64,000 nt of DNA from Chinchilla lanigera (lineage: Eukaryota > Chordata > Mammalia > Rodentia > Chinchillidae), in contig NW_004955416.1 of assembly GCF_000276665.1 (NCBI RefSeq), positions 2,686,124-2,750,123 of the forward strand. The letters run 5' to 3'. The position numbers were made by a program, and so were the translations under genes. This document shows positions 22,400-34,989 of the stretch, in pieces (position 1 is the first letter of the stretch; every line of letters begins with the position of its first letter). The notes under the pieces were generated by a model. The model saw only the letters and a list, made by a program, of their open reading frames with translations, was not told the origin of the DNA and did not search any database.

Positions 22400-22494
22400 A
22401 CAATTATTTTCTTCTTAAATAGAGGGCAATCCAAAGTGAATGTTTCATACTCTCCACCTTCTCCACATACATGAACTCCATACTTCTTAGAAAG
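22400..22494 (-). CDS. DPH6: DPH6 coding exon with conserved EGGEYET motif
   Basis: After the acceptor CCTATTTTCAG the minus strand encodes LSKKYGVH followed by [20 protein letters not shown] and KII, plus two bases of the next codon; the donor is T|GTAAGA. The motif GEGGEYET is the hallmark of the diphthine-ammonia ligase family (Diphthami_syn_2, adenine-alpha-hydrolase-like fold) and lies close to the nucleotide/substrate site. DPH6 uses ATP and ammonium to amidate diphthine on the conserved histidine of eEF2 in the cytosol. The exon is 95 bases, phase 0 at its start and phase 2 at its end. It follows the exon at 40424-40485 directly in protein order. Confidence 0.96.
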
Positions 22495-24269
22495 CTGAAA
22501 ATAGGAAAGTAAAGGAACAGGAAACTTAAAAGTTAGACAACAAAATGCTCATTTAACCTATATTCTTTTATCCTAAAAAAAATCATGCAATTGACTCCAA
22601 AAGAGACTGTAAGTTATAGGAAAATAACTTTCTGCTTAAATTGTATGATTAATGTCATTTAAAAATTACTATAAAGCTTAAGGTTTTTTTAATAATCCAA
22701 AAACTCATATAGGTGTGAGGGACTAGTACTTTTCTTTATATTGGCAAAGCTTAAAAGTTACTATAAATTGTAGGAATGGTGCCAACTTTAGGTTCACAAG
22801 GAGGTTAAGGTACTGTGCAGTGAATGAAAATATATATAGTTGAACGGTGCTGCCCCTGCCCTCTGGCCTTCACGTGGAATGGGAAAAATATGTTTTTAGA
22901 GAATTTTTCAGGGACACAGAGAAAAAACTGTAAGGCCTTCCTGTAGGCTTGTGAACAAAAGGAAGTCACATATATGGTTATTATTCTTGAAACTATTATT
23001 ACTAGGACAGTTCCAGGTATAATAAAACTAGTAGCATTCCAAAGCTGTAGAAGGCCTTAAAAGGTTCAAGTCCAAAAAGGGTAGAGAATGCTTGTAAAGT
23101 TATCAGTCAAACTTGATGTTAAAAAAAGCAAGCAAGCAGAGAAAAACACTTACAGTTTATATTAAATTTAAGCCCTACTATTTGAGTGATTTTGATATCC
23201 AAAGTAAAAAAAAAATCTGTTTTGCAGGTACATGGTTGGTATCAGTGTGGGCAAGCTCTCTCACTGCTGTCTTGGAAATGATTCTTTCTGCTTCTAGGTT
23301 GAGGCTGTATCACTTTGAGTCTATCTTCTTTATTCTGAGTGTACAGCTATCCCTGCTTACACCTTTTCCTAACCTGAAGTCCTCACAGACTGATAAAGAG
23401 TGACACCTTTGATGTTCTGTTACTGCCAGTGCTAGACTACTTGCCTAAGTCATCACTTTTAGATGCAGTTCCACATTTATTTATTTGATTTTCATAGTTG
23501 TGCTACTATTCTGAATATATTAAATTTCAACTACTGACTGCGCCTTTAAGGGATTTAAAGCACAGAACTGTAAGAATTCTACTTCTCCCACTAAGGACCT
23601 AAGGATCAGTAGTAACGTGAATGGTGCTGTAAAACCAGAAACAAGAAAAGTGAGCGGCGGAAAATGGCACAATGTTTTCCATAAAAGCTCCCGAGAGCAA
23701 AGCATATAAATTTTCATCTTGCCAGCATCATGAAGTAAGACTCAGAAGGTCAAATTATGAGTATGGTCCTAATGAGTGATTGGGATCAAATAACAGGAAG
23801 AGACTACTCTGTCATAGCATACTAAATTAAATTAGTATCGGCTTTACAATAAACACACAGACATAATAATGTGACAAGGATTTCAGGCGTGTATCTCTGT
23901 TCTGCCAGCTAGTACCTATCCCCATCTACTGAGCTTTCCAGGAAGGCAACCTTGTACTCTCACCTTTATGGCTTAATGGCTAGTTTCTCTAGGTGGGAAG
24001 TATACTTTATTGATTATTAGCTTTCTTTAACAGAAAGTGTTTCACTGTAGCTCTGCATTATTTTTGTAATCAATCACCAAAAAACAACTTTTTGAAGTCT
24101 GTGTATCTAATATATCCTGCCAAAATGGTTGTATCAGTTCTTAGTAAAAATAATGTAAGCTGCTATATTAAACTAACATGTGATCTTATAAATTACAGGA
24201 GTAATATTAAAGATATTCACTTAAATCTGTATATATCCAGTGATGTGTCCAGTTTACATAAAGTATTTC

Positions 24270-24520
24270 TATAACATTTATTCAGTCACTGGATTCTTCC
24301 ACAAATCTTCACTGAACATTTATCAGCCAGGCCTTGATTCTTGAAGAAATCTGCATTGCACAAGTATTAGCCAAGCCTTGATAAATGATGAAGAGCCAAA
24401 GGTAGACAAGAAAAAGTCTTTCATCTCCTGGAGTTCACCAAATACAGTATATTGCACCCTATAGTCTAGTACCACAAAATAATGGGATTATTATAGAAAT
24501 AATTTATATATCTCTTCTCT
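24270..24520 (+). mobile_element. Ancient interspersed repeat fragment
   Basis: CACTGAACATTTATCAGCC...AGCCTTGATAAATGATGAAG...GTCTTTCATCTCCTGGAGTT follows the '...tgccaggcactg...tacagcagtgaaca...ccctcatggagctt' order of a common old mammalian repeat. A short direct duplication (CCTTGAT) is present. Subfamily not assigned. Confidence 0.4.
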
Positions 24521-25449
24521 ATGAATGAATTAATATGTATAATCTCTTCTACGTTTATTATTGATGGATCAGAATGTACACACAGATCCCAAGTTAAGGA
24601 ACGCAGATAAAGGACAAAATGGTTTTAAGGTTGAGGATCTAACATCTATTCTATGAATCTTTATGATCTTTTTTTAGCTTCTTGAAATTCTACTACCTTA
24701 AATTTCAAACATGGGTAAGTATTGAGAAAAAAAAATCATCTTTATTGATTTTGTTAACTATCTCCAAGGCCCTGTGATGTCTTGAGAAAACCTCAGAACC
24801 AAGCCTTATGATAACCACTTTTGAAAGACATACCACTCTATCTAAATGAAACCTATATACTTATAGCACAAAGCGTGATGTAGGCATATAATAAAAGGGT
24901 CACTTTAGATAAGTGAGGTATCTAGATGTCCACACTCCAGAGACATAGTAATGGTGTACAATCTTCAATTTACTTATAAGTCCATGTTACTAATATTTAT
25001 ACACTTCATAGAAAGTAGCAACTTTATTCTTAATACATCTCAGTCTGTCTCTGATTTCACCTCAAAACTGGGATTATTCGGTTAGCACCTAATCACTCTA
25101 AATATAATTTATGCAGTTTTCTTTCATATGTTTCTCTCTAAGCATCATTTAGCAAAAAATACTAAATAATTAAGAGTTTTTCTAAAGTTTTATTTCTTAC
25201 TAATTTTTGTGATTCTTTCTGTAATTTATGTAATAATCTGTACTGCAAAATAAACAAGTATTTTAATGGTATCTTTTTTCACCAAGAGTTTGTATTTCAA
25301 CCATTAAAATGTATTTAATAGTTTCAGCATGTGAAAAGTAGAGTTATTTTCATGAAAAAAACATGCAAAATCAGGTATACAAGTTTGCTTTTGTGCTTTA
25401 CGTGTACAGAACTAAGAATGCAAAGTTTTGTGGAGGAACTAAATTACAG

Positions 25450-26200
25450 ACAGGATCAATGTTTCTATGTGAGTGAAGTTTCATGACCACTTTCTTAACT
25501 GGAGAACAGAAGGAGGAGAACCAGCCATGCATAGATTACGGAAACCTCAGCATATACAGAAAGCAGCCAAACTCACGGATTTGTGGACTTGTACAAGGCA
25601 GCCCAAGGAGTCTGTTTGGCCTGCTGGTAGCTATTGTCAGGAGCAGTAACCTAGGAAGTGGTTACATGCATCAGGCTTGGGCCAGGGCAAAGAGAGGAGA
25701 GAGACTCCCTTGGCAATACCCAATCATTTTTTTCTTTTCTCTTTTCATTATTTTAAAGAGAAAAAAATTAATACATTGTGCATTGTTATATTCATAGTAG
25801 TTACTCAGAGCATAAGATATAGGCATAAAATATTGTCCAAACAATATTAGCACCAAAAAAAAGCTTTCTTTTCAATGAGGTTTCACTGCACCAAAGGCTG
25901 CAGACAGAGGAGGAAGACTGAGAGATTTCCCCTTGAGGCTTGGAGAGATTGAAAGAAGTAAATTTTGGAAGACATAAAATTGTGGTAGCAGGATTATCTA
26001 AAATGTGGCATAGGGGATAAGGAATATCAGCGAAGGTGAGTTCCAAACCTGATGAAAGCACAGCCCTGATCCTGCTCTCAAGACACCTGAAACAAGTAGC
26101 AAACTCAAATGAAACACAACTCAGATCAGTCCCAACTCAACTAGAGACCACATTGAAAAGAATAAACACTCCAGACAAGTTGTCAGGAAAAGAAAGGGGT
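25450..26200. mobile_element. L1-derived mosaic
   Basis: 25735-25875 is an antisense copy of the TA-type L1 3'UTR (CAGAGCATAAGATATAGGC, TTGTCCAAACAATATTAGC). The flanking 25450-25734 and 25876-26200 look like L1 5'-region sequence on the plus strand (for example ACTCAACTAGAGACC near the end). The frames at 25483-25797 and 25801-26061 come from this mosaic. Confidence 0.45.
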
Positions 26201-26359
26201 GGCTTTTTCTTGGGTATATATTATTTACTTCAGTGTCTAGCATCCTTTCTTACTCATATATCACAAAATATTTTTTAAGAATGCTGAAAAATAGCAGAGT
26301 ATAGTGGCATAATAAATTTTTTTCCTTAGGTGAGATCTTATGGTGATATTATGAGTATT

Positions 26360-27120
26360 AACAAAGATGGTATCTACACAGCTCTTAACACAATCCTTGG
26401 AACATAAAAAGCACTCAAGGCATGCTTTCGTTTCTCTGTTAGGTTAGTCTGTCCTTCCATAGGGCCTTCTGGTCTTTTCATTATAGACTCATTTACTGAG
26501 GATCATGGCCACTGCTGCATCTATTATTCCTATATAGACGGTTCTTAAATAAGAACTCTAATCACCAACCTCTTTCTTGTTTATTAGTTACCCCTACTCA
26601 TTTTGCTCAGTGTTTTACTTGGAAGCATTGTTGTTTTAAATTCAACATGAATAATACAAAGTTCTGGTTTTTCCTCAAAATTTCCTACACTCAATTCTAT
26701 GTCTCTACTCATTCAATGAAGCTTGAAATACTCAACTAGAACTTAACCTCATCCTTTCTTTCTATATATAGCCTACATTTTAGGAAATATTATTTGATTC
26801 ATTCAATGAATTAACAAATACTTGCTCAGTACTAAATGCCAAATTATATTCTATACACTTGGGATATGGCAGTAAGCAAGACAGACAAAGTGTACAATTT
26901 GTTCCATTCTAATATCTGGATGACCACTTTGCACTTCAACTCTAGCAATTTCATCCTCCTGCTTCGTTTTGCACCTTCCAGTCTTTTCTACATGTTACCA
27001 CCACATGGATTTGCCTTAACACTATATGATTATGGTCCTCATCTGCTCAAAACTTTTGGTAGCTGACCACTGCCTATTCAATACAAATTAAGATCATTAA
27101 ACTGATAGAGACTTTAGCCA
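26360..27120 (+). mobile_element. Old L2-like and other ancient repeat fragments
   Basis: 26366-26420 (CTCTTAACACAATCCTTGG...AAAGCACTCAAGG) resembles an L2 tail. 26780-26900 has ATTCAATGAATTAACAAATACTTGC...GGGATATGGCAGTAAGCAAGACAGAC. 26950-27120 has CTCATCTGCTCAAAACTTTTGG...CTGACCACTGCC. All are common old repeat blocks. By-eye recognition only. Confidence 0.4.
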
Positions 27121-27498
27121 TTTGGTTCTATCCTTCACATAAATACAAAGATATAATGTTACTATAATAGATAAGACAGAGATTTAGGGGACCTTGATTG
27201 GCCTAAATCAAAATGATAATCTTACGAAGGAAAATATAAACTGATAAACATACACCAAAACTGTAGTGTCTTCTTCAGCTTACAGAAATCAGTGTTTTTA
27301 CTGCTTGTGGTGCTATCCTATTCTACCTGAGACTTGTATTTCTGTATTTCATCACTATGTTACTTCTCAAATTTAACAGTCTTTTGTGGGTGATTTTTAT
27401 CATATAAGGCTGTAAGTTTCTAAATTTTCTAAACTCTTCCAGGATCTTACATGAAATATATAATACATAGCACATAGTGCTAATGATCAATTGGCTTC

Positions 27499-27895
27499 TG
27501 TTATGGCTTGTGTCTAAATGTCCTCCCCAAAGTTCACGCCGTCACAGGTGGGGCTTTTTCGAAGGTGGTTGATCTACAGTATGATGCTGGGAGTAAGGGG
27601 TGTGATGATTGAATTAGTCTACTGACTGGTTTGCCATAGTTCTGGGTAGGATTAAGGGTGCCCCATCTGAGGTGTAAGTACTATCTGCCCTAACACTGGT
27701 AGACTGGATAAGATATAAGGGACAGAAAGAGGGTCTCTGGTCCCTTGATACGTGCTACCTTTTGCCATGTGCCACCCTGCCCTGGAGCCAGCCAACTATG
27801 AACTGAAACTCCTACAAATTGTGAGCCACATAAACCTTTCTTCCTTTAACTTTGAGTATTGGGTATTACTTTCCCATGGTTTAATTACTCTTGCA
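27499..27895 (+). mobile_element. Solo LTR, ERVL-MaLR type, degraded
   Basis: Starts TGTTATGGC and contains TGTCCTCCCCAAAGTTCACG, TTTTGCCATGTGCCACCCTG, AACTATGAACTGAAACTCC and AGCCACATAAACCTTTC. This is the same plan as 532-880, with more changes and an unclear right end. Confidence 0.65.
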
Positions 27896-27949
27896 TGTTC
27901 CACATAAAAAGCCTGACTAATGTAATATGTACTAACAAGAAACAAACAC

Positions 27950-28220
27950 CACAGAATGGTTGTAGTCAGGGTTTACAAGAGAAATAATTTAATATAGAAC
28001 ACAATATATAGGACTATTTTATAATAGTCACCCGAAAAGTCCAATACAAAGGAGTGCAGGAAACTGTCTATACACTAAGGACCCAAAGAATCCAGCTGAG
28101 GGCCTGGATCCCAGGGCAATGCCTTGCATTAGTCTAGCTAAAGACCTAGAGCCTATAACAATGCCCCCCTCGAGTCCAACTGGAAACCAAGAGCAGATGG
28201 CCACTGGATAAGATAATACA
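27950..28220. mobile_element. Old interspersed repeat, class uncertain
   Basis: GTCAGGGTTTACAAGAGAAATAA...ATCCAGCTGAGGGCC...GGAAACCAAGAGCAG follows the plan of a known old mammalian repeat that begins 'gtcagggttctccagagaa'. Class not named with confidence. Confidence 0.35.
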
Positions 28221-28339
28221 CTTGCTATTTTCTAGTTTGCCTAGTCATGAAATATGTTACTATTTTCTAACCAGTTATATTGTTTTAATAAAATAATCAG
28301 AAAAAAAAAAACCCAATCAGATTGCTTTTACTTATTTCA

Positions 28340-28660
28340 TAGTGATATGAGAAATGAAACTAAATCAGTACCGTTTTGGTCTAGCGCCATTTTAAAGCTT
28401 CAGTTTCTATTTCCTTAAGTTTCTATTTCCTGTAAATGTGACAGTTGCCTAACCCCATACTACCCAATGTAATGGAAAGTACCATTTGTTCCCCCTTCTG
28501 TTTAAGGAAAAAATCGAGCGCCTCTTGGACCCAGAACCAGACCTGGAACCAGATATGTATAAAAGCCGTATCCTTCTGCCCTTGGGGGTTTGCGCCCGGG
28601 TCCTTGCTGGGTACTGACTGCCTGCTTATAAGCTTGCTTGTCTCTGCACTTGGCCTCCCA
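28340..28660 (+). mobile_element. Probable solo retroviral LTR
   Basis: A more GC-rich island with U3-like AGAAATGAAACTAAATC, a TATA box TATAAAAG at about 28558, a pyrimidine-rich stretch CTTCTGCCCTTGGGGG after it, and a U5-like CTTATAAGCTTGCTTG...CTCCCACAG. This resembles class I/II ERV LTR architecture. The poly(A) motif looks mutated (TTATAAG where AATAAAG is usual). No internal viral genes adjoin it. Chance frames 28445-28675 and 28502-28687 are contained in it. Confidence 0.45.
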
Positions 28661-29725
28661 CAGGTGAGTTTTTAAGAAAAGATGCACTTATCACAACAAT
28701 AACATAATTTTAATTGCATAACATGTTCAATGATTCCTATGATCTAAATTGTGTTATATGCTCTTTTAGACAAAATTTTTAGGGAAGAATTTTAATTTGC
28801 TATCTATTAACTGCTATCTAAAGGTAAGCTTTTAAAACAACTGAACCCTATCTCTGAACCCAGGAGGCTTTTGGGGCGCATTACAAATCTAAACCATAAT
28901 ATTCACAATCATAATAATGGCACTTGAACACTTGATTTTTTTAAATGAAAATGTTAAGGGTATTATGATTCTTCTGTTTGACTTAATCTTTTAACCCCCT
29001 TAAAAGAGTCAAATGGCATTAACTGAAAATTTCTTATTAAATCAACATTTTTCTTCTTTAAAACCAACTTCATTTATCTGTTGGTCACTTTACAATTTCA
29101 CATTTTACAATTTTATAATTGAAGACAAAAGTTTTTCTAGATTCTTTACATTGTGCCCAGGTGACAGTCCCCTCTGGAAGGAAACTCTTAAAACTAACTT
29201 TAGAAGAAAGTCTAAGAACTCTTTAGTGGCCTGCTCATTGCAGAACAGAAGGAAATGGTCACAGTGATAGTCCAGCTTCTGCTGTTTCCTCATATGCCAA
29301 GGCAGCATATTGGAATAGCATGCCCAGAGCCTTATCAGAGCCAATGACTAACTGAATGGAGGAGTGAAGAAGTTTAAAAGTAAGAAAATTACCAACTTTA
29401 TGCAATGGGAATTTTTATATTTCAAGTCTGTGATAATCTTCCTTAGGGTTCCATGTTACTATATTTTCTAAGTTGTTTTTCTGTTTCTCCAATTCCTTTT
29501 CCTTCTCCTTATAATATACTGTCTCTTAATGTATTTTGTCCTTGTTTCCACGGAAGCACCTCAGATGGCTTCAACCATGATGTTGATGTAATTCTGCCGC
29601 TGCTAATGCTCATATACCACTACAAATTACAAACTATTTGCCTTATGGCTTAAGGGCAAGGAATGAGTCCAGCCTGGGCAACTTAGTGATCTTATTTAAT
29701 CCTCTAAATGACTTTTAATAATAAA

Positions 29726-29890
29726 ACTAGCTGGGCATGGTGGTGTAACCCTGTAATCCCAGCACTCGGGAGGCTAAAGCAGGAAGGTCACTGAGAGTTT
29801 GAGGCCAGCCTGGGCTAAAAAGTGAGTTCAAGCAGAGCCTGAAGTGCAGAGTGAAATCCTGTCTCAGAAAGACAAAAATAAATAAATAAA
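29726..29890 (+). mobile_element. B1/Alu-like SINE
   Basis: CTGGGCATGGTGGTGTAACC, CCAGCACTCGGGAGGC, GAGGCCAGCCTGGGC, then ATCCTGTCTCAG and an AAATAAAT tail. Confidence 0.9.
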
Positions 29891-29984
29891 TAAGTGAATG
29901 AACGAATGATAAACTATACAGGCTCTGAAATCACGTAGGTGTAAGCTTAAATTCTAGTTCTGTTACTCTCTTCATCAAAAGCAT

Positions 29985-30378
29985 TATGATTTACATCAAA
30001 AATGTCTTCCCAAGATCTCATGTTTTCAGAGATGTGGCTTTTGGATGGTGACTGGATCACAAGAGTGCTATATTCATCAGAGGATTAATACAGCCATGAT
30101 TTTGTAGCACTACGCGCTGTTAGCAGGTGGGGTGTGGATGACGGAGGTATGTCACCGTGTGAGTGATCTGGAAGGGTGTAATCTTATTCCCAGCTCTTCC
30201 TTTCTCTTCTCTCCCTCTGACTTCTTGGTGCAACGAACTGAATAAGCTTTCTTCCAACATTTCCTTCAACTACATGAACTGAATCCTCTAAAACTAAGAG
30301 TCAGACTAAACATGTCCTCTTTTAAGTTTTATGTGTCAGATGTTTTGTCTCAGCAATGGAAAGGCGACTAATACAGAC
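29985..30378 (+). mobile_element. MaLR-like LTR (MLT-like), degraded
   Basis: AAATGTCTTCCCAAGATCTCATG, GGATGGTGACTGGATCAC, a CTCTTCTCTCCCTCTGACTTC block and an ATGTTTTGTCTCAGCAATGG...CTAATACAGAC end. Same plan as 35757-36145. Confidence 0.6.
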
Positions 30379-30809
30379 AAATGGAATCACAGAAGAAGTG
30401 ACGATTGTAAGACTATAATGATCACGTAGTTCAGAGACCTTTGGAACTGTTTGTGGGAGAAGTAGGAAAAGTTTGGAGATGTAGGCTATATAAGCCTGAA
30501 AGTATTTTAAGCAGAGGATGACAGGCAGTTATGGTTGGAGTTCGAAAGACCAAAATGCGGATGAGCATGTAGAAAATAAAGGCCAGGCTCATGAGGTTTC
30601 AGATGGAAATGAGGACATGATTAGAAATTAGACTATGAGCCTTTCATGTGCAATTCTTACAAATAACTTGTCTATGATTTGCCTTAAGTCTTTGTATAGA
30701 ACTGACTAAAGGTGCTGGACTGCGCTGGCAAAAGAAAATTTTACAGCATATTGTGGCACGGATACTGCTGGCTGTGTTTATTCAACTATATGCTGAAAAC
30801 CACAGGTAA

Positions 30810-31850
30810 AAGGAAGAGCTGAATGTTTCAAATACTATGTTAAATAGAAAGGTGGCAGTGTACATCCTTGTCTTGTTCCTGATTTTAGTGGGAATGCTTT
30901 TAGCTCTTCCCCAGTTAGTATGGTGGTGCTACTGGTTGTTCAAAAATAGCTTTTATCAGTACAAACTCCTGAGTACTATTCCCGTACCAAAAAAAAAAAA
31001 GCTTTTCCTATATTCAGATATGGTTATCCTATACCTATTTTCTTTATGGTTTTTAATCATGAAGGATTGTTAGATTTTGTCAAAAGCCTTTTCTGCATCT
31101 ACTGATATGACATATGGTTTTTTCCCTCACTCCTTTTCATGTGGTATTTTAAATTTACTGACTTGCACATGCTGAACCACTCCAGCATCTCTAGAATGAA
31201 ACTTAATCATAGTATATGATCTTTTCGATAATGTGCTGCATTTTATTTGCTAATACCTTGCTGAGGACTTTCACATTTATTTTCATTAAGGAGATTGGCC
31301 TATAGCAGTGGTTGTGAACCTATGGTATGGGTGCTGCAGCTTTCTCTGTTATCAAGGAAAGTTCTAAAAGGTTTGTCAGCACAGGCCTATAATTTTCTTT
31401 TCTATTCGGGTCTTATTTGGTTTTGGGTGATCTGGGGATATTGGCTTCCACAAATGAATTTGGGAGCACTATATCCGCCCCCTCCCCCATTTTTTAAAGA
31501 GCTTAAAGAGTTTGTGATAGAACATCCTCAAAGATTTTTATAGGATTCAGCAGTGAATCCATCAGGTTTTGGGCTTTTCTTGTTAGTAGATTCTTTATTA
31601 ATGTGACAATTTCATTGATTATTATTGGGTTTTCAAGCATATTTATGTATTACTGGGTTAGTTTTAGTAGTTTTTATGTAACAAGGAATCTGTCCATTTC
31701 TTCAAAATTTGCTAATTTGTTGAAATAAAATTTTTCAAAGTAGTTACTATCTTTTGAATTTTGATGATGTCTGCTGTGATTTCACCTTTTTCATTTCTAA
31801 TTGCATTGATATTAGTCTTTTCTCTCTTTTGGTGATTCTGGCTAAGTGTT
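30810..31850 (-). mobile_element. LINE-1 ORF2 (reverse transcriptase region) fragment
   Basis: The plus strand shows antisense ORF2: TACATCCTTGTCTTGTTCC, AAAGCCTTTTCTGCATCTAC, CATCTCTAGAATGAAAC, AGGAGATTGGCCTATAG and a GAATCCATCAGGTTTTGGGC block. These are colinear, with short gaps. Non-coding in its present state. Confidence 0.85.
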
Positions 31851-32084
31851 TATTTTTTTCACTTTTTTAATTGTAAAGACAATAATAAAAAACAGTAAAA
31901 ACAATATAGAATTTCAAAACAAGATGACAGGAAATTAACCATGGTTATTATAATGCATATTGCTATCTTCAAAGAAGTTGCTCAGATAACCAGATATAGG
32001 CATGAAAGATTGATCAAACAGTATAAACACTAACTGTTCCTTTCAATGAACTAATAAAATTTGGTAGTACAATTATATTCGCTA

Positions 32085-32125
<41 letters not shown>

Positions 32126-32245
32126 CATATATATATTCCTTCTTTTCTCCTTTCCCCCATCCCAGTTATTCTTTACTTTTTGGGCAGTTTCTTTTCCTTT
32201 CATAATGTCTATTGTACTATGTATCTGTTTTATTTATTCTGGACG
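31851..32245 (-). mobile_element. LINE-1 3'UTR, 5'-truncated, T run at left
   Basis: Starts with the complement of an A tail, then CAAACAGTATAAACAC, CCTTTCAATGAAC, CAATTATATTCGCTATC, a (TG)n/(TA)n run at 32087-32136 and a CTTTACTTTTTGGGCAG block. It is the same L1 type as at 7820-8165. Confidence 0.75.
32087..32136. repeat. (TG)n(TA)n microsatellite
   Basis: Pure TG run followed by TA repeats, inside the L1 3'UTR. Confidence 0.95.
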
Positions 32246-33415
32246 CTTATCTCTTACCATAAACTAAATTAAAATCAAAATAGATCAAAGATCTAAACAT
32301 TAAAACCGAAACATTAAGCCCACCAGAAAATAAAAAAGGTAAAACACTTGAAGGCATCAGTGTAGGAAAGTGTTTTCTAAAGATAACTCAACTATACAAG
32401 ACATAACTGCAAGAATCAACAAATGAAATTATATTGGACTAAAAAGAGAAACAAACAGACACTTCCACTGAAAAATATAAACTGGTCAACAAATATATGA
32501 GAAAATGTTCATCATTTTTTCAAAATGCAAATTAAAAACAATGCTAAGATTCCATCTTACTCCAGAAAGAGTGGCAGTCATTAAGAAATCAAATGATAAC
32601 AAATGCTGATGAGGCTGTAATGAAAAAGAAACCGTCCTTCACTGTTTGTCAGAATGTAAACTATTACAGCCACTATGGAAATCAGTATGGAGATTTACCA
32701 AAGAACTGAAATTAGAAATTCCATATGATCCAGATCCCTGCTACTAGGTATCTTCCCCAAAGAACTTATGCTTCAGGCTATAGAGATGCATGCACACCAA
32801 TGCTTACAGCAGCATAATTCATAGCAGTTATGCCCTGGAAGAAGCTGGTATATCCATCAATAGATAATTAGCAAAAGATAATGTGTCTATATATAGTGGA
32901 ATACTACTTGGCTAAAAAAGTCTGAAAAAGTTGAAACATTTGTAGGAAAACAATGTTGAATGAAATAAATGAGACACAAAAGCTTAAATACCGTATGGTA
33001 TCTCTCACTTGAGTGAGACAAAGTACGAACAAAGAGGATGATAAAGAATGGATAGAAGGGAACAAGGAGATGGATCTCTTGCAATAGGGAAGGGGTCTAA
33101 CAGAACAAGAGCAAGGGGGTGAGGTGGAGACGAAGGGGAAATGAGTAGAATAAAGATATATCATCATGTACAGGAACATAAAAACCCCAATTAATGTAAC
33201 ATTATATGCCATAACATGAGCTAAGACTAATAATATCAGCAGGAATCAAAGGATAGGGGAACCAGAGGCGGAAGGAGGGAGGAGGAGAGAAGGGGCAGGA
33301 GATTGAAAAAAAAAAAAAGGAACAAGCTACAGTATGTACATGTAATCACTCCCCAAGACAACTGTAAACTGCATGAACTGCAAACCTATGCTAATAAAAT
33401 AAAAAAAGAAAGAAA
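32246..33415 (+). mobile_element. LINE-1 ORF2 end and 3'UTR
   Basis: ORF2 blocks run in order: CAAAATAGATCAAAGATCTA, AGATTCCATCTTACTCCAG, AAATCAGTATGGAGATTTACC and GTATCTTCCCCAAAGAAC. A purine-rich 3'UTR ending CTAATAAAATAAAAAAAG follows. It directly abuts the opposite-strand L1 tail on its left. Confidence 0.85.
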
Positions 33416-33639
33416 ACTACTGTGAATGAAGTAAGAAATAAATTGCTGTGTGTTAACATTTATTGAGCACTCACTTTTTGGAAGTTCATATATACATACA
33501 CATACATACATGTATAACTAGTATGCTGTGTGTAAGGCAGAGAAAAAGAAGACGCTATAACTGGCTACCAAAATTTCTAGTTACTCTGCAGAAAAATAAT
33601 TTTTGTTCAAAATATGTAATTATTTATTGATATTCTTTC

Positions 33640-34150
33640 CTCCTAGGTAAGGCAATTTTTATGATACTGAGAAGCTACTTGTCCAAATCATCTATGACAA
33701 CCATAGTGAGGTCTTACAGCACAATGTCTATATTCTATCCTCTTCTCTCCACTCCTTTAACTCTCATTACATGTAACATATGTCCTCTGTAACATTTTAC
33801 TTTTTTTTCTATTTTCCAACCTGCTTTTCCTGTGCTTCAGTCTGCCTATTTCACATCATCATATTTTGTGGTCATTAACTATTTATATAGCTATATCTAA
33901 CCTACTAGTAAACTCATGCATTATGTTTTTAATTTTTGGTATTATATTTTTAATTTCTACAATTCTGTTTGCTTTTTTAAATAAATACTTCCAAGGTAAA
34001 ATATATCTTACCCAATTTACTAAGCATATTATCAAAATTATTTTAAAGTCTCAAGCTGATAAATAAATTTTATAGATATCCTTTAGGACTTTCTATTCTC
34101 TAGTTTTCAGTTAACTCATCAGGTCTTCTGATATGCTTGGTAATTTCTGA
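33640..34150 (-). mobile_element. Old L1M-like 5'-region fragment
   Basis: Antisense text such as TTTTTAATTTCTACAATTCTG and TTTGCTTTTTTAAATAAATAC follows the old L1 5'/ORF1 pattern seen at 6060-6700. Weak. Confidence 0.4.
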
Positions 34151-34469
34151 CTGCCTACTAAAAAGTGTAAGCAAAATATTTTTGAGGTTATTTAAGGGTC
34201 TGATTCATGTTTTTTCTAGAGAGAAACAGACAACATGAATAGGATCAAATCATTTTATTTCAGTCTGGAAGAGATGGATCTAAGTACCTGTGAGACTAGT
34301 ATTTGAGCTAGACTATTTCTGGTTTAATTTTACTCCTAAAATACAGCCCAGTCAGGAGTTCAGCTAAAAACTAGGCAGATTAGCAGAACTATTCCCCTTT
34401 GGTTCTCCTTGAATGCTAACTTTTGCTTCTCTGATTCTAGAAAACTGCGGAAAGCCTAATCTTCTTTTT

Positions 34470-34760
34470 AAAAAGTTTTGTTCATGTTTTTATTAGTATA
34501 CACTTACCAACATAGTGATTGCATTCGGCTTTGGGGATTGGTACATACACACACTTCATCTTGATCATTCTTACTCACCCTTCCCCTCTACTTCCTTACC
34601 CTGATTCCTTTCCCATCTCTACAGAGTCTACCTGTTTCTTAACATCTCTCTTATATATTGCTCTTTAAATTATTTATATTTTGGGTCTTTGATTAGAGAA
34701 ACCATATGATACTTAACTTCAGTTGGAGTTTTCTCCTTAGCATCTATATATTTCTGCATC
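34470..34760 (-). mobile_element. LINE-1 3'UTR, second type
   Basis: TATTAGTATACACTTACCAAC, GGGATTGGTACATACAC, a C/T-rich stretch, ATTTATATTTTGGGTC and AACCATATGATACTTAAC. Counterpart of 8690-8960. Confidence 0.7.
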
Positions 34761-34989
34761 ATTTTTGAATTAGAATATACTTTCAAGAGAAAAGAGGCAA
34801 TGCTGAGGAGTTGTTTCCTCTGGAATTCCTATCTCTCATACTATCAGAGCCTTTGGAATTCTGTAATGCCTTCAAACGCTGTCTTTATTTCATACAACTT
34901 TTCTAGTGATTTGTGGGCAAGTTCATCTGAAAGTAGTCATTCCACCGAACCTAGAAATGAATGTCTTCAATATTTATTAAAACTTAGAA

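Noticed and set aside
25483..25797. 104-residue plus-strand frame
   Set aside because: Runs from L1-like sequence into an antisense L1 3'UTR; not a gene.
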